Notes: generated by a model not told the origin, from the letters alone. A DNA stretch of 64,000 bases from Eubacteriales bacterium (GCA_030524545.1 JAUNGM010000005.1:117588-181587); one strand, 5' to 3'. Shown: positions 8,342 to 17,258, counted from the stretch's first letter. A program made the numbers and translations.

Positions 8342-9853
8342 TTATTTTTTCATTAAATTTTCCAGGGAATCGTATAATTTTAAGTATGTATGATAGGTTC
8401 TGTCATATATTTCCCGGTTGTCCGGATTTGGAGAATGGCTGCGTGTTGTTTTTACAGTAAGGGACACAGCCTCCTCATAGTTTTCGTAAAATCCGACGCC
8501 AACGCCTGCCAGAATTGCGGCACCCAGTGTAGTGGCTGTGTCGGATGACGGTACGACAATGGGCTTTCCGGTGATATCTGATTTTATCTGCGTCCAGAGA
8601 AGGGAATTGGCTGAGCCGCCCATGGCACGGAGAACATCTGCTTTGGCACCTGCCTCTTCTGCAATCTCCAGATTATGGCGCAGGGAAAGCGCTACACCCT
8701 CCATGCAGGCACGAACCATGTGGCCCTTGGTTTTCGAAAAATCAAGGCCGTAGAATACTCCTTTGGCATCCGGATTCCAGATGGGAGAACGCTCCCCTGC
8801 CATATAAGGAAGGAAAACCAACCCGTCACATCCCGGTGCTACCGGTTCTGCAAGCTCATTTAACTGAGTAAGAGAAGACTTGCCTTTCTTCTCCTGCATC
8901 GCTCTTTCGTAATCCGCAAACTCCTGTTCAAACCAGCGCATAACACCGCCGCCTCCGGTGGTGCCGCCCTGTAAAAGCCATTGGCCCGGAACTACATGGT
9001 ATCCCAGAATCAGCCTCGGGTCTGCTTTGTAGGTGTCCATGCAGATGCTCATGCCTCCCGCCTGGCCGCCCTGTTCCTGGGTTTCTCCGGGATGGATCAC
9101 GCCTACCCCCAAAGTTCCGCAGGCAGCATCCAGACCACCTGCAACTACAGGTGTGCCGGCGGCAAGGCCGCACGCTGCGGAAGCTTCCTCCGTTACAGTT
9201 CCCACAACACAGTCGCACGGGACGATCGGAGGCAGAAAACTCACAGGAATCCCAAGCTTTCTGCACATTTCCTCATCCCAGGTGCCTTTTCGCATGTCAA
9301 AACAATGCAGGCCGTATCCCTGGGAAACATCCTGGGTTACCGCACCGGTCAGCTTAAATGCAATAAAACTGTTGGATTGAAGGATTTTATCAATCTTCTT
9401 GTAAACCTCCGGCATGTTTTCCTGATACCAGAGAATCTTGGCTGTCGTATAGGATGGCTGCAGGGAGTTTCCGGCCACCCGGAAGATCGTATCCCTGCCG
9501 ATCTCGCTGTTCAAACGGTCACAGATGGACTGCGCTCTGGTATCCATCCAGATGGGGGTATTGGTCAATACCCTGCCCTCTTTGTCAATGGCAATGGCGG
9601 ACCAGCTCTGTCCGTCAATACCAACTCCGGCAATCTCCTCCGGCACGATTTTTCTTGCCTCCAGCGCTTTTCGGATCGCATGGCAGACAGCGCTCCACCA
9701 TTCCTCCGGATTCTGTTCCGCCCAGCCCTCTTTCGGATAATAAACCGGGTATTCTCCTGCAGCCTGGGCAGCTACCCTGCCATCACGGCTGAATACCGCT
9801 ACCTTGCAGGCACTCGTTCCGATATCAATTCCTAATAAATATCCCTTATCCAT
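8342..9853 (-). CDS. FGGY-family carbohydrate kinase (xylulokinase / fuculokinase-like)
   Basis: A 503-residue cytoplasmic sugar kinase. The N-terminal actin-like domain has the ATP loop GIDIGTSACKVAV, the substrate segment DGQSWSAIAID and WMDTRA. The C-terminal domain has GGLDAACGTLGVG and GGSANSLLWTQI. Length and motifs fit the XylB branch. The start MDKGYLLGID is set by GGAGGG 4-5 nt upstream; the much longer open frame above it has no ribosome site. Lying in a cluster with fucI and fucU and no classical fucK, it is the best candidate to phosphorylate L-fuculose (or D-ribulose / D-xylulose). The substrate is inference. Confidence 0.85.
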   Translation of the reverse strand: MDKGYLLGIDIGTSACKVAVFSRDGRVAAQAAGEYPVYYPKEGWAEQNPEEWWSAVCHAIRKALEARKIVPEEIAGVGIDGQSWSAIAIDKEGRVLTNTPIWMDTRAQSICDRLNSEIGRDTIFRVAGNSLQPSYTTAKILWYQENMPEVYKKIDKILQSNSFIAFKLTGAVTQDVSQGYGLHCFDMRKGTWDEEMCRKLGIPVSFLPPIVPCDCVVGTVTEEASAACGLAAGTPVVAGGLDAACGTLGVGVIHPGETQEQGGQAGGMSICMDTYKADPRLILGYHVVPGQWLLQGGTTGGGGVMRWFEQEFADYERAMQEKKGKSSLTQLNELAEPVAPGCDGLVFLPYMAGERSPIWNPDAKGVFYGLDFSKTKGHMVRACMEGVALSLRHNLEIAEEAGAKADVLRAMGGSANSLLWTQIKSDITGKPIVVPSSDTATTLGAAILAGVGVGFYENYEEAVSLTVKTTRSHSPNPDNREIYDRTYHTYLKLYDSLENLMKK

Positions 9854-9903
9854 AAATCCCTCCAACACAATTTCAATGTTCTTTTTGCTCACGGAAATAG
9901 CTG

Positions 9904-10902
9904 TCAGATTCTTCTGACGGATTTTCCCATGAGCATTTCCGTCTGCAGCTTCTCGGCAATTGTTCCTGTTTCTTTTCCATCCAGATGCTCCAGCATGATT
10001 CTGGCAACTTCCCTGCCGATTTCCTGCGTTGGCTGGGACACGATGGTCAGTTTCGGGCTGCACGCCCTGGCAAATGGAAGATTGTCAAATCCGATCACTG
10101 ATAACTGTTCCGGAATCCGGATACCAAGCTCGTTCATGCCGATTACTGCTCCCACAGTCATTTCATAGTTGGTCACAAAAACAGCCGTCATGTCCCGGTT
10201 CCGCTGCACGAGCATCTCCAACGCCCGGACACCGCTCTGGATCGTGTAATCTCCATGATAGATCAAAGCCTCCTGCACCGGAATCCCCGCCTGCTCATGA
10301 GCTTTACAGTACCCTTCCAGACGTTCCCGGGCTGTGGAGATGTCCCGGGGCCCGGCAATAATCCCTATATTCCTGTGCCCATTTTCCAAAAGAAGTTCTA
10401 CGGCATCCCTGGCTGCCTTTCTGTTATCCACCAGAACACTGTCGCACTCCAGCCCCTGAATCCGTCGGTCTATAAGAACGATTGGCTTTCCGGTCTTCTG
10501 AAAGGCGGCTAAATGGCTGCCTGTCACATCTACCGGCATATTGACAATTCCATCCACACGTTTGCGGGAAAGAAATTCTACGGCTTCCTTTTCCAGTTTA
10601 CGGTCCGTACGGCAGTCACAAATGATCGTGGCATAGCCATGGTTCCGTAAAACATCCTCCATCCCCGTGATGATTTCCGAACAGAAAATATTGTTCAGCT
10701 CCGGAATCACTACACCAATCGTTTTCGTCGCATTTGTCTTCAGGCCGCGGGCCACTTCATTTACCTCGTAATGGAGTTCCTCAATGGCCTCTTCAATCTT
10801 AATTCTGTTCTTCTCCCGTACATTTCCTCCATTGAAATAAGAAGATATGGTCGCAAGTCCGAGGCCTGTACGTTTCGCTATGTCTTTCATTGTAGCAGCC
10901 AT
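9904..10902 (-). CDS. LacI-family transcriptional repressor
   Basis: A 332-residue regulator. The N-terminal LacI helix-turn-helix reads MKDIAKRTGLGLATISSYFN, with hinge helix region EVNEVARGLKTNATKTIGVV. The rest is a periplasmic-binding-protein-like effector domain (IPELNNIFCSEII, GFDNLPFARACSPKLTIVSQP). AGGTGATTTCC precedes the chosen ATG; GGAGG lies 8 nt away. It lies inside the operon, after the aldolase. The palindrome at 11912-11921, just downstream of the aldolase promoter, is its likely operator. The inducer is unknown and probably a sugar or sugar phosphate from this pathway. Confidence 0.9.
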   Translation of the reverse strand: MAATMKDIAKRTGLGLATISSYFNGGNVREKNRIKIEEAIEELHYEVNEVARGLKTNATKTIGVVIPELNNIFCSEIITGMEDVLRNHGYATIICDCRTDRKLEKEAVEFLSRKRVDGIVNMPVDVTGSHLAAFQKTGKPIVLIDRRIQGLECDSVLVDNRKAARDAVELLLENGHRNIGIIAGPRDISTARERLEGYCKAHEQAGIPVQEALIYHGDYTIQSGVRALEMLVQRNRDMTAVFVTNYEMTVGAVIGMNELGIRIPEQLSVIGFDNLPFARACSPKLTIVSQPTQEIGREVARIMLEHLDGKETGTIAEKLQTEMLMGKSVRRI

Positions 10903-10975
10903 GGAAATCACCTCCATTTTCCTGCATTCTTCATATGCCGGCCATTCCGTATGCTCAGATGAAAGGACCGGGATC

Positions 10976-11827
10976 TTAGTTTGCTTTGCCGTCGCATCCG
11001 CAGACTTTCATCCGGCTCATAACAAGCTCCTTCACTGCTGCAATCCCGGCTTTGCCGTATGCTTTCGGGTCGATCGTTTCCGGTTTTTCTTCCAGAAGCT
11101 CTTTGACAGCTTTTGTATAAGCGGCACGCAGCTCCGTTGCAAAGTTCACCTTGCAGATACCGCGTCTTACACAATCACTGACATCTTCGTCCGTCAGACC
11201 GGATGCTCCGTGAAGCACCAGCGGAATATCTACTACCTGGCGGATTTCACTTAAACGCTCTTTATCCAGAACCGGGGTTCCTACATAAAATCCGTGTGCG
11301 GTTCCGATAGCTACGGCAAGGGAAGTTACACCGGTACGTTCTACAAATTCTTTTGCCTCCTGCGGGTCAGTGTTTGTATCAGCTTCTGCTTCCAGGTCAT
11401 CTTCCTTACCGCCTACTTTTCCAAGCTCTGCTTCGCAGGGAATGCCCACGGCTGCAGCTACATCAGCTACTTTTCTGCTGACTGTGACATTTCCTTCAAA
11501 ATCCAGTTTGGAACCGTCGATCATGACAGAGGTATAACCGGCTTTCATGGCCTGCATAGCCAGTTCAAAGCTGCTGCCGTGATCCAGATGCAGGCAGACC
11601 GGTACGGATGCTTTCGCTGCTTCTGCGGCTACGATTGCGGAATAAGTTTCAAGAGTACCATATTTGATTGTCGATGGAGTTGTCTGAATCATGACCGGGG
11701 CCTTCAGTTCCTCGGCTGCCTGGATGATAGCTTTGACCATCTCCATATTTTCGGCATTGAATGCGCCTACGGCATAACCGTCTTTCTGTGCATCTAATAA
11801 CATTTCTTTTGATGTGACCAATGGCAT
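10976..11827 (-). CDS. Class II ketose-bisphosphate aldolase, KbaY/GatY-like
   Basis: A 283-residue zinc aldolase. Visible active-site segments are LHLDHGSSF (catalytic Asp and zinc His), EAELGKVGG, GTAHGFY, LVLHGASGLTDED (zinc His) and KVNFATELR. The stretches TDPQEAKEFVERTG and SLAVAIGTAHG match E. coli tagatose-1,6-bisphosphate aldolase KbaY/GatY closely from memory. It cleaves a ketose-(bis)phosphate to DHAP plus an aldehyde. It is the first gene of the leftward operon, with AGGAGG 7 nt upstream, and is driven by the promoter at 11933-11961. Because no AraD-type FucA is present, it might also cleave L-fuculose-1-phosphate; that is inference. Confidence 0.85.
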   Translation of the reverse strand: MPLVTSKEMLLDAQKDGYAVGAFNAENMEMVKAIIQAAEELKAPVMIQTTPSTIKYGTLETYSAIVAAEAAKASVPVCLHLDHGSSFELAMQAMKAGYTSVMIDGSKLDFEGNVTVSRKVADVAAAVGIPCEAELGKVGGKEDDLEAEADTNTDPQEAKEFVERTGVTSLAVAIGTAHGFYVGTPVLDKERLSEIRQVVDIPLVLHGASGLTDEDVSDCVRRGICKVNFATELRAAYTKAVKELLEEKPETIDPKAYGKAGIAAVKELVMSRMKVCGCDGKAN

Positions 11828-11911
11828 AGTGTTTTCCTCCTGTTTTCTGCTTGTTTACTGCGGTATTTAGGGTTTCATCTTTTACATTCTGAACCTGGCT
11901 GTCGCGAAACC

Positions 11912-11921
11912 GAAACGTTTC
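11912..11921. promoter_or_regulatory. Candidate LacI-family operator
   Basis: gaaacgtttc is a perfect 10-base palindrome with the central CG typical of LacI-family sites. It sits about +5 to +15 relative to the start expected from the 11933-11961 promoter, a position where a bound repressor would block transcription of the aldolase operon, which encodes a LacI repressor. The 312 bp aldolase-fucU gap holds this site, two promoters and no gene. Confidence 0.55.
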
Positions 11922-11932
11922 TGTTTGATTCC

Positions 11933-11961
11933 ATCATACAGCACTCCTCTCAAACTGTCAA
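11933..11961 (-). promoter_or_regulatory. Sigma-A-type promoter of the aldolase operon
   Basis: On the minus strand a perfect TTGACA (11961-11956) is followed after 17 bases by TATGAT (11938-11933). It points at the aldolase gene, about 105 bp away. Confidence 0.7.
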
Positions 11962-11997
11962 CCATAAAAATTTCATCTTTTCCCGGAAAATATTGCC

Positions 11998-12026
11998 TTG
12001 TTTTCCCATGAAAATCACGTTATGTT
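11998..12026 (+). promoter_or_regulatory. Possible fucU promoter
   Basis: TTGTTT and TATGTT are separated by 17 bases, about 115 bp upstream of fucU. The match is moderate and the call tentative. Confidence 0.35.
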
Positions 12027-12139
12027 ATAGAGTAGCGAAATAGATATTCTGTATCCGCCGTATGTTCATAACCCAACACGGCTTTTACGGAATATCAGAA
12101 ACCGGCAGAACGGCCGGTCAAGAGAAAGGAGATTTTATC

Positions 12140-12583
12140 ATGTTAAAAGGAATTCCTGCAATTTTATCCCCGGAATTATTAAAAGTTTTATGCGAAATGG
12201 GCCACAGTGACCGTCTTGTCATTGCAGACGGCAACTTTCCTGTAGAATCCATGGGCAAAAATGCGATTACAATCCGCTGCGACGGACACGGCGTACCGGA
12301 GATCCTGGATGCGATCCTTCAGTTATTCCCGCTGGATACCTATGTAGAGCATCCTGTAAATCTGATGGAAGTTGTGCCTGGAGATAATGTAGAAACTCCA
12401 ATCTGGGACACCTATAAAGAAATCATTGCAAAACACGATGAGCGCGGTGACAAAGTTGTTGGAAATATTGAACGCTTCGCATTTTATGAGGAAGCAAAAA
12501 CAGCATACTGCATCATTTCCACAAGTGAAAAAGCACTTTATGCGAATGTAATGCTGCAGAAGGGCGTTGTTATCAATAATTAA
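12140..12583 (+). CDS. fucU: L-fucose mutarotase (RbsD/FucU family)
   Basis: A 147-residue cytoplasmic protein that interconverts fucose anomers so that the isomerase receives its preferred form. It matches E. coli FucU along its length: MLKGIPAILSPELLKVL, SDRLVIADGNFP with the family His changed to Asn, FPLDTY and NIERFAFYEEA. AAAGGAG lies 9 nt before the chosen ATG. It is transcribed divergently from the aldolase operon and is followed by its own terminator. The catalytic His that follows Asp in E. coli (DAHFP) is Asn here (DGNFP), a variation seen by eye that may affect activity. Confidence 0.85.
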   Translation: MLKGIPAILSPELLKVLCEMGHSDRLVIADGNFPVESMGKNAITIRCDGHGVPEILDAILQLFPLDTYVEHPVNLMEVVPGDNVETPIWDTYKEIIAKHDERGDKVVGNIERFAFYEEAKTAYCIISTSEKALYANVMLQKGVVINN

Positions 12584-12625
12584 GACATTATTTGATATAC
12601 GTGATATATTGGATCAAGTGTTTTG

Positions 12626-12656
12626 GGACAGGCTGGCTGCGGCCTGTCCTTTTTAT
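12626..12656 (+). terminator. fucU terminator
   Basis: ggacaggc (12626-12633) pairs with gcctgtcc (12642-12649) and is followed by ttttta: a classic intrinsic terminator. Confidence 0.85.
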
Positions 12657-12745
12657 GATTCCGGAAAGATAAGGAAAGAAAAATCCTGCCCGATATCTCG
12701 GGGGAGTTTCCCGAACAGTCTGATTTTATTTCCTTAAAGATGCAG

Positions 12746-12776
12746 GTATCCCCTGCCGGCTGACGACAGGGGATAC
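12746..12776 (-). terminator. Hairpin after the SH3 surface-protein gene
   Basis: gtatcccctg (12746-12755) and caggggatac (12767-12776) pair perfectly just beyond the stop codon at 12797. On the minus strand there is no long T run, so terminator strength is uncertain. Confidence 0.55.
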
Positions 12777-12796
12777 GAAATTATTTTTTATAGGTT

Positions 12797-13966
12797 TTAT
12801 TCTTTATCCCGCTTCTTAAAATGATAGATAAGCAGGATGATCACTGCTATAATCGCAACGACGATAATCCAGAGAAACGGGCTCCTGACAAGCGTCGAAA
12901 CGCTGGTCACCCGGCTTGCAGATGCTTCTTTACTTTCTGCATCTTCAGCCTTCTCTGTGGGAGCTGCTGTCTCCTCAGCCTCTTCTGTAGGAGCAGCTTC
13001 CCTGGTCGGCTCGGCGGTCGGAGTTGCTTCCTTAGTCGGCTCGGCGGTCGGGGTGGCTTCCTTCGTTGGTTCGGCGGTCGGAGTGGGCTCCTGGGTCGGT
13101 TCCGGTGTTGAGGTCGGTTCCTTAGTCGGCTCCGGAGTAGCTGTTGGCTCCACGGTCGGAGTCGGGGCTGCTGTAACTTCAGGAGTCGGAGTCAGATTTG
13201 CTTCACCTGCTGCAAGAGCTTCCCCATTCCGGGCTTCCTCTGTCTCTGCTACGGTTGCTTCTGTTCCGGTGACACCTTCTGCTGTAACAGTTGTTTCTGT
13301 ATTCGATGACTGTGCGGATATCTCCATATTTACGATTGAATTATCCGGATCTGCTGTACCATAAGGCTTCATCAGATCCATATTTACCCAGCCGTCTGTG
13401 CCGCTTTCTGTCTGAACCTGTGCCCAGTGGCTGCCGTCTGCCAGATTAGCATCTTCGTAAACATGAAGTTTCGTACCCTTTGCGATTTCATCGCTTCCCG
13501 GAACCTTGCCGTATTTCTCTCCCGGGCCCTGATACAGGTAAACACTTCCCGCATCTGTTCTCGGTTCTACATCATAATCCGCATTATAATCTACATTATC
13601 CCTTCCGGCCAGATAAAGCTCTGACTCAATGGCCTCATCCCTTGTAGCCGGCTTCAGATCGTCCTCCGGAACGTATCCGTACATTCCATGGTACAGAACA
13701 TATCCCCAGACACGTTTATCCTGGTCTTCCTTCTCCCCTTCAATGTGAAGAGCCGTTCCATTGGGAATCTGTTCGTTATTCAATTTCGCTCCGTCAAAAC
13801 TCGCATCTGCGTAGATATCCACTCCTCCATCGGGCGATTCCACGATCATATAATAATCCGTAATCAGATCCGGCTTATGTGAGCTGCCTGCTTCATCTGC
13901 GTAAACATTCACTGCCGTCAGAAAGCATAGCAGCAAAGTCAGTAATGTCTTCACACACTTTTTCAT
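12797..13966 (-). CDS. SH3-domain surface protein with Thr/Pro/Glu stalk and C-terminal membrane anchor
   Basis: A 389-residue secreted protein. A signal peptide (about 1-23, ending VYA) leads to two bacterial SH3-like domains at about 35-107 and 125-203; each ends in a typical YGYVPEDDLKP or DGWVNMDLMKP segment. A low-complexity Thr/Pro/Glu stalk (259-340) follows, then a transmembrane helix (363-381) and a basic tail. Such proteins usually bind cell wall or display domains outside the cell. No catalytic domain is visible. It lies between fucU and fucI but is unlikely to be part of fucose metabolism. Its partner or ligand is unknown. Confidence 0.75.
   Translation of the reverse strand: MKKCVKTLLTLLLCFLTAVNVYADEAGSSHKPDLITDYYMIVESPDGGVDIYADASFDGAKLNNEQIPNGTALHIEGEKEDQDKRVWGYVLYHGMYGYVPEDDLKPATRDEAIESELYLAGRDNVDYNADYDVEPRTDAGSVYLYQGPGEKYGKVPGSDEIAKGTKLHVYEDANLADGSHWAQVQTESGTDGWVNMDLMKPYGTADPDNSIVNMEISAQSSNTETTVTAEGVTGTEATVAETEEARNGEALAAGEANLTPTPEVTAAPTPTVEPTATPEPTKEPTSTPEPTQEPTPTAEPTKEATPTAEPTKEATPTAEPTREAAPTEEAEETAAPTEKAEDAESKEASASRVTSVSTLVRSPFLWIIVVAIIAVIILLIYHFKKRDKE
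12983..13192 (-). repeat. In-frame Thr/Pro/Glu-rich coding repeats
   Basis: Codons 259-328 of the SH3 surface protein consist of short units such as TPEPTKEP and PTAEPTKEAT, the last repeated three times nearly unchanged. The DNA copies are similar enough to allow length change by slippage. Confidence 0.75.
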
Positions 13967-14178
13967 AATTTCCCCTTCAGTCTCCTGCTTTATTTAAAAT
14001 ATATGTTAATCTTTCCAATTGTGCCATCTCATGATGCTGTTAACATTCTATCACATATATTTCCAAATAGTAATCCCCTTTTTTACAAATTTCACGAAAA
14101 AAATCGACAACCGTTACTTCTTCCGGCCGTTTTTGTTCGAAAAGAAAACAGACTTCTGTCTGTTCCTGTCTGGCAGCC

Positions 14179-14212
14179 AGAAAATCCCCCCGGACATTCC
14201 GGAGGGATTTTC
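14179..14212 (-). terminator. fucI terminator
   Basis: agaaaatccc and gggattttct, extended by ccgg on each side, form a strong stem 19 bp past the fucI stop codon. Confidence 0.7.
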
Positions 14213-14230
14213 TTAAAATATGTGTAATAA

Positions 14231-16024
14231 TTATTTGTAAAGAGGTCCGTAGTTCTTGCATGCTCTGAAGTCTGCGCCTTCTTTGTCCATGCCGAATGCA
14301 TTCCATGCTGCCGGACGGAAGATCTTTTCTTCCGGTACGTTATGCATGCAAACCGGGATACGAAGCATGGAGCACATGGTGATCAGGTCAGCTCCGATAT
14401 GTCCGTAGGAGATTGCGCCGTGGTTAGCACCCCAGTTGTTCATTACATCATAAGCAGTCTTAAATGCGCCTTCTCCGTTGCATCTTGGTGCAAACCAGGT
14501 GCATGGCCAGGTGTAGTCCGTACGTTTCCACAGCTTGTCGGAAACTTCTTCCGGAAGATGTACGGTCCAGCCTTCTGCAATCTGGAGAACCGGTCCAAGG
14601 CCTTTTACAAGGTTCAGACGGATCATGGTTGCAGGCATTTCTGCTTTTGTTTCAAATCTGGAGGAGAAACCGCCTCCGCGGAAATATCCGATATCAGCAA
14701 AGTTCCAGGTAGTATTCTGCATGATTGCATCCTGGTCTTCTTCCGTTACTTCATACCATGGTTTCATAACCGGGTTGCCGTCAGCATCTTTTGCTGCACC
14801 GTTGGCATCCAGACAGCATGCACCGGAGTTGATCAGATGGATGAATCCGCCGCTTTCCTTAGCAACGCCTTCCAGGTCATAACCGGTAGCTTTCTTCACT
14901 GCTTCCGGGCTCCAGTAGGTACGAACATCTGCAAACATCTGTGCACGGTTGGTCAGAAGCTTCATGAACATCATTCCAAGACCATTGAGAACATCATTCT
15001 CTGTTGCCAGGATGTACGGCTCTCTTGCTCCGTTCCAGTCAAAGGAGGTATTCAGCATAGCTTCCGGGAAGTCACAGTTCGGATAGAAGTCTGTCCACTG
15101 TCTCTGGCCCTGGAAACCTGCTGCAAGGGCATTGTGTCCAACCATTTCTTCTTCGCGTCCCTCAGGCAGGTTCTTGTTGCCGTTCATCAGGTCTTTGATG
15201 ATAACTGCCATCTTTACTACGAATTCAAACTGCTCTTCTTTCTTCTCATCAGACATCTGCAGTTCTGCCGGGTTCTTGTCAAAGCCCATGACGCATTTTT
15301 CTTTTGCCCATGCAAGTGCTTTCTGGTATTCTGCTTCGTCGTAGATGCCTTCTGTCATACGGCGGATGATCTCTACCTCGTCAACAGATTCTACGCGCAT
15401 TCCAAGATAAGACTCAATAAAGTCGGAATCAATGATGGAACCGCCGATACCCATGCAGATGGAACCGATCTGTAAGTAGGATTTGCCTCTCATGGAAGCT
15501 GCTGCTACTGCTGCACGGCCGAATCTTAACAGTTTTTCCTGAACGTCTTCAGGAATGGAGGTGTCGTCTGCTTCGCAAACGTCATGTCCGTAAATACCGA
15601 ATGCCGGAAGGCCTTTCTGTGCATGTGTAGCCAGAACGGATGCAAGATAAACTGCTCCCGGTCTTTCTGTGCCGTTGAATCCCCATACGGCTTTGATTGT
15701 CTGAGGATCCATATCCATGGTCTCAGAGCCGTAGCACCAGCAAGGAGTTACGGTAACGGTAATGTCAACGCCTTCTCTTCTGAACTTGTCTGCACAAGCT
15801 GCGGATTCTGCAACACGTCCGATGGTTGTATCAGCGATCACTACCTTTACAGGCTCGCCGTTGGAATATTTAATGTTTTCTTCGAATAATTTGGCTGCGG
15901 ATCTTGCCATGTTCATGGTCTGGTCTTCCAGAGATTCACGAACCTTTAATACACCGCGGCGTCCGTCGATTGTAGGTCTGATACCGATTACTGGATAACT
16001 TCCGATTAATCTGCTTTCTGCCAT
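14231..16024 (-). CDS. fucI: L-fucose isomerase
   Basis: A 597-residue cytoplasmic manganese enzyme that converts L-fucose to L-fuculose and, in the family, D-arabinose to D-ribulose. It matches E. coli FucI (591 aa) closely from end to end: [31 protein letters not shown] and the final [10 protein letters not shown]. The metal/active-site Glu, Asp and His lie in [17 protein letters not shown] and [15 protein letters not shown] stands 10 nt before the ATG. It is transcribed alone, divergently from the AraC-type gene at 16223, and ends at a strong terminator. It should use fucose released by the GH95 fucosidase of the neighbouring locus. Confidence 0.95.
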   Translation of the reverse strand: MAESRLIGSYPVIGIRPTIDGRRGVLKVRESLEDQTMNMARSAAKLFEENIKYSNGEPVKVVIADTTIGRVAESAACADKFRREGVDITVTVTPCWCYGSETMDMDPQTIKAVWGFNGTERPGAVYLASVLATHAQKGLPAFGIYGHDVCEADDTSIPEDVQEKLLRFGRAAVAAASMRGKSYLQIGSICMGIGGSIIDSDFIESYLGMRVESVDEVEIIRRMTEGIYDEAEYQKALAWAKEKCVMGFDKNPAELQMSDEKKEEQFEFVVKMAVIIKDLMNGNKNLPEGREEEMVGHNALAAGFQGQRQWTDFYPNCDFPEAMLNTSFDWNGAREPYILATENDVLNGLGMMFMKLLTNRAQMFADVRTYWSPEAVKKATGYDLEGVAKESGGFIHLINSGACCLDANGAAKDADGNPVMKPWYEVTEEDQDAIMQNTTWNFADIGYFRGGGFSSRFETKAEMPATMIRLNLVKGLGPVLQIAEGWTVHLPEEVSDKLWKRTDYTWPCTWFAPRCNGEGAFKTAYDVMNNWGANHGAISYGHIGADLITMCSMLRIPVCMHNVPEEKIFRPAAWNAFGMDKEGADFRACKNYGPLYK

Positions 16025-16103
16025 GATTGTAAATACCTCCGTTATATGTATTTTTCTGCGGACCGCCTTATCCCCCGGCAGCCCTTATAATTGAATTATA
16101 CGA

Positions 16104-16133
16104 TTGCCAAAAGAAAATTACTTGTGTTATAAT
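16104..16133 (+). promoter_or_regulatory. Promoter of the AraC-type regulator
   Basis: TTGCCA (16104-16109), an 18-base spacer and TATAAT (16128-16133) point at the 16223 gene. On the opposite strand TTGGCA overlaps the same -35 box, with TATAAG 15 bases away toward fucI, so the two divergent promoters probably share this region and could compete. Confidence 0.55.
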
Positions 16134-16222
16134 AGCAAAAAATAGGACAATATTCACTTTTTCAGTTATATAAAGAAAATGTCTGTAAAATTTTTATAAA
16201 CTCCAGGAAGGAAGGTGATTTT

Positions 16223-17071
16223 TTGCATGATTTAGATCACAATGAAGACAGGCCGCGGGGCACCTATGATTTTCCTTTTGAGTTCCACCATGTAGAAAGC
16301 ACGCATCCCAGCTATTTTATGTCTTACCACTGGCATGTGGAATATGAGATCATGCGCATTATCAAAGGCACTCTTACCGTCACTTTAGACGAAAAAAGTT
16401 TTACCGCAGTGCCCGGAGATGTCATTTTTGTCCATAGCGGAATTCTTCACAGCGGCACTCCCAAAGATTGTGTTTACCAGTGCCTTGTTTTTGACGGAAA
16501 TGTATTTTTGAAGCATAATTCCATATGCGCAGGTTATATGCAGAAAATCATCCACCAGGAAATTATGATCTATCATCATTTTACGGACAAATACCCGGAA
16601 ATCCGAGACACCGTCAACAGTATTTTTGATGCCATGTGGAAAAAGCAGCCCGGATATGAGCTGATTGTTCTTGGACAATTTTACCACTTTTTCGGTCTTG
16701 TTTTTGGTAATCATTACTATCTTGACGAAGTGACAAAGGCCCGAAGAGACTATAAACGTATTCTGCAGCTAAAGCAGGTACTGGAATTCATTGAACATAA
16801 TTATGCCTCCCCGCTGACATTGCAGCAATTGTCAGCCTCCGTTTCCATGTCCCCAAAGTATTTCTGCAGGTTCTTTTCGGAAATGACCCATCAGACACCT
16901 ATGGATTACCTGAACCACCAGAGGATCGAGCAGGCCTGCTACCAGCTCTCCACTACGGATGATTCCATTACGGAAATTGCCTACCGCAGCGGGTTTAACG
17001 ATTTAAGTTACTTTATCAGGACATTTAAGAAATATAAGGGGATTACTCCCGGAAAATATAAACGGGCATAA
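16223..17071 (+). CDS. AraC-family transcriptional regulator with cupin sensor domain
   Basis: A 282-residue regulator. The N-terminal cupin-like sugar-sensing domain contains YHWHVEYEIMRIIKG, VPGDVIFVHSG and LHSGTP. The C-terminal AraC double helix-turn-helix contains LTLQQLSASVSMSPKYFCRF and ITEIAYRSGFNDLSYF. The start is a TTG at 16223, supported by AAGGAAGGTG upstream; no ATG is available before the conserved cupin. Divergent from fucI, it is the natural candidate for fucose-dependent control of fucI. Confidence 0.85.
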   Translation: MHDLDHNEDRPRGTYDFPFEFHHVESTHPSYFMSYHWHVEYEIMRIIKGTLTVTLDEKSFTAVPGDVIFVHSGILHSGTPKDCVYQCLVFDGNVFLKHNSICAGYMQKIIHQEIMIYHHFTDKYPEIRDTVNSIFDAMWKKQPGYELIVLGQFYHFFGLVFGNHYYLDEVTKARRDYKRILQLKQVLEFIEHNYASPLTLQQLSASVSMSPKYFCRFFSEMTHQTPMDYLNHQRIEQACYQLSTTDDSITEIAYRSGFNDLSYFIRTFKKYKGITPGKYKRA

Positions 17072-17128
17072 GCCGCCCCTGAATTTACAGCCAAAGCTAC
17101 CGGCCGCGCTCCTGTATCAGCTCCCTCA

Positions 17129-17230
17129 TCAGAGGATCCGGCTCCTGATCATCCGATTGTTTTCGGTAAAGAGCTGGTTTGGCACCACATCCTGTCCGCT
17201 GTACAGGAGAACGCACCGGGCCTCCGCCTG
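17129..17230 (-). pseudogene. Remnant of a RecQ-like helicase gene
   Basis: Between a TAA and a TGA, 33 codons read QAEARCVLLYSGQDVVPNQL and on. This resembles the segment after motif VI of RecQ helicases (consensus, from memory, GRDGEPAECILLYSGQDV). After a +/-1 shift another short frame continues with QEPDPLMRELIQERGR and a stop at 17097. Nothing else of a helicase is nearby, so this looks like a decayed fragment in the 187 bp gap between the AraC gene and the GH36 gene. The identification rests on about 20 residues. Confidence 0.4.
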
Positions 17231-17258
17231 TTATGCTTCATATATTCTACTCTATTTT

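Noticed and set aside
11912-11921. A CcpA cre site at the aldolase promoter
   Set aside because: The match to the cre consensus is incomplete, and a LacI repressor is encoded in the operon; cre remains possible but is the weaker reading.
12983-13192. Short regular repeats that could suggest a CRISPR array
   Set aside because: They are in-frame Thr/Pro/Glu codons of a surface protein, with no spacers and no cas genes nearby.
14342-15475. A 377-codon open frame on the + strand opposite fucI
   Set aside because: It is fully antisense to a gene conserved end to end, has no ribosome site and shows no recognisable motif; a codon-bias shadow.
16084-16110. A firm fucI promoter (TTGGCA-15-TATAAG)
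   Set aside because: The 15-base spacer is short; mentioned with the divergent promoter but not listed as its own feature.
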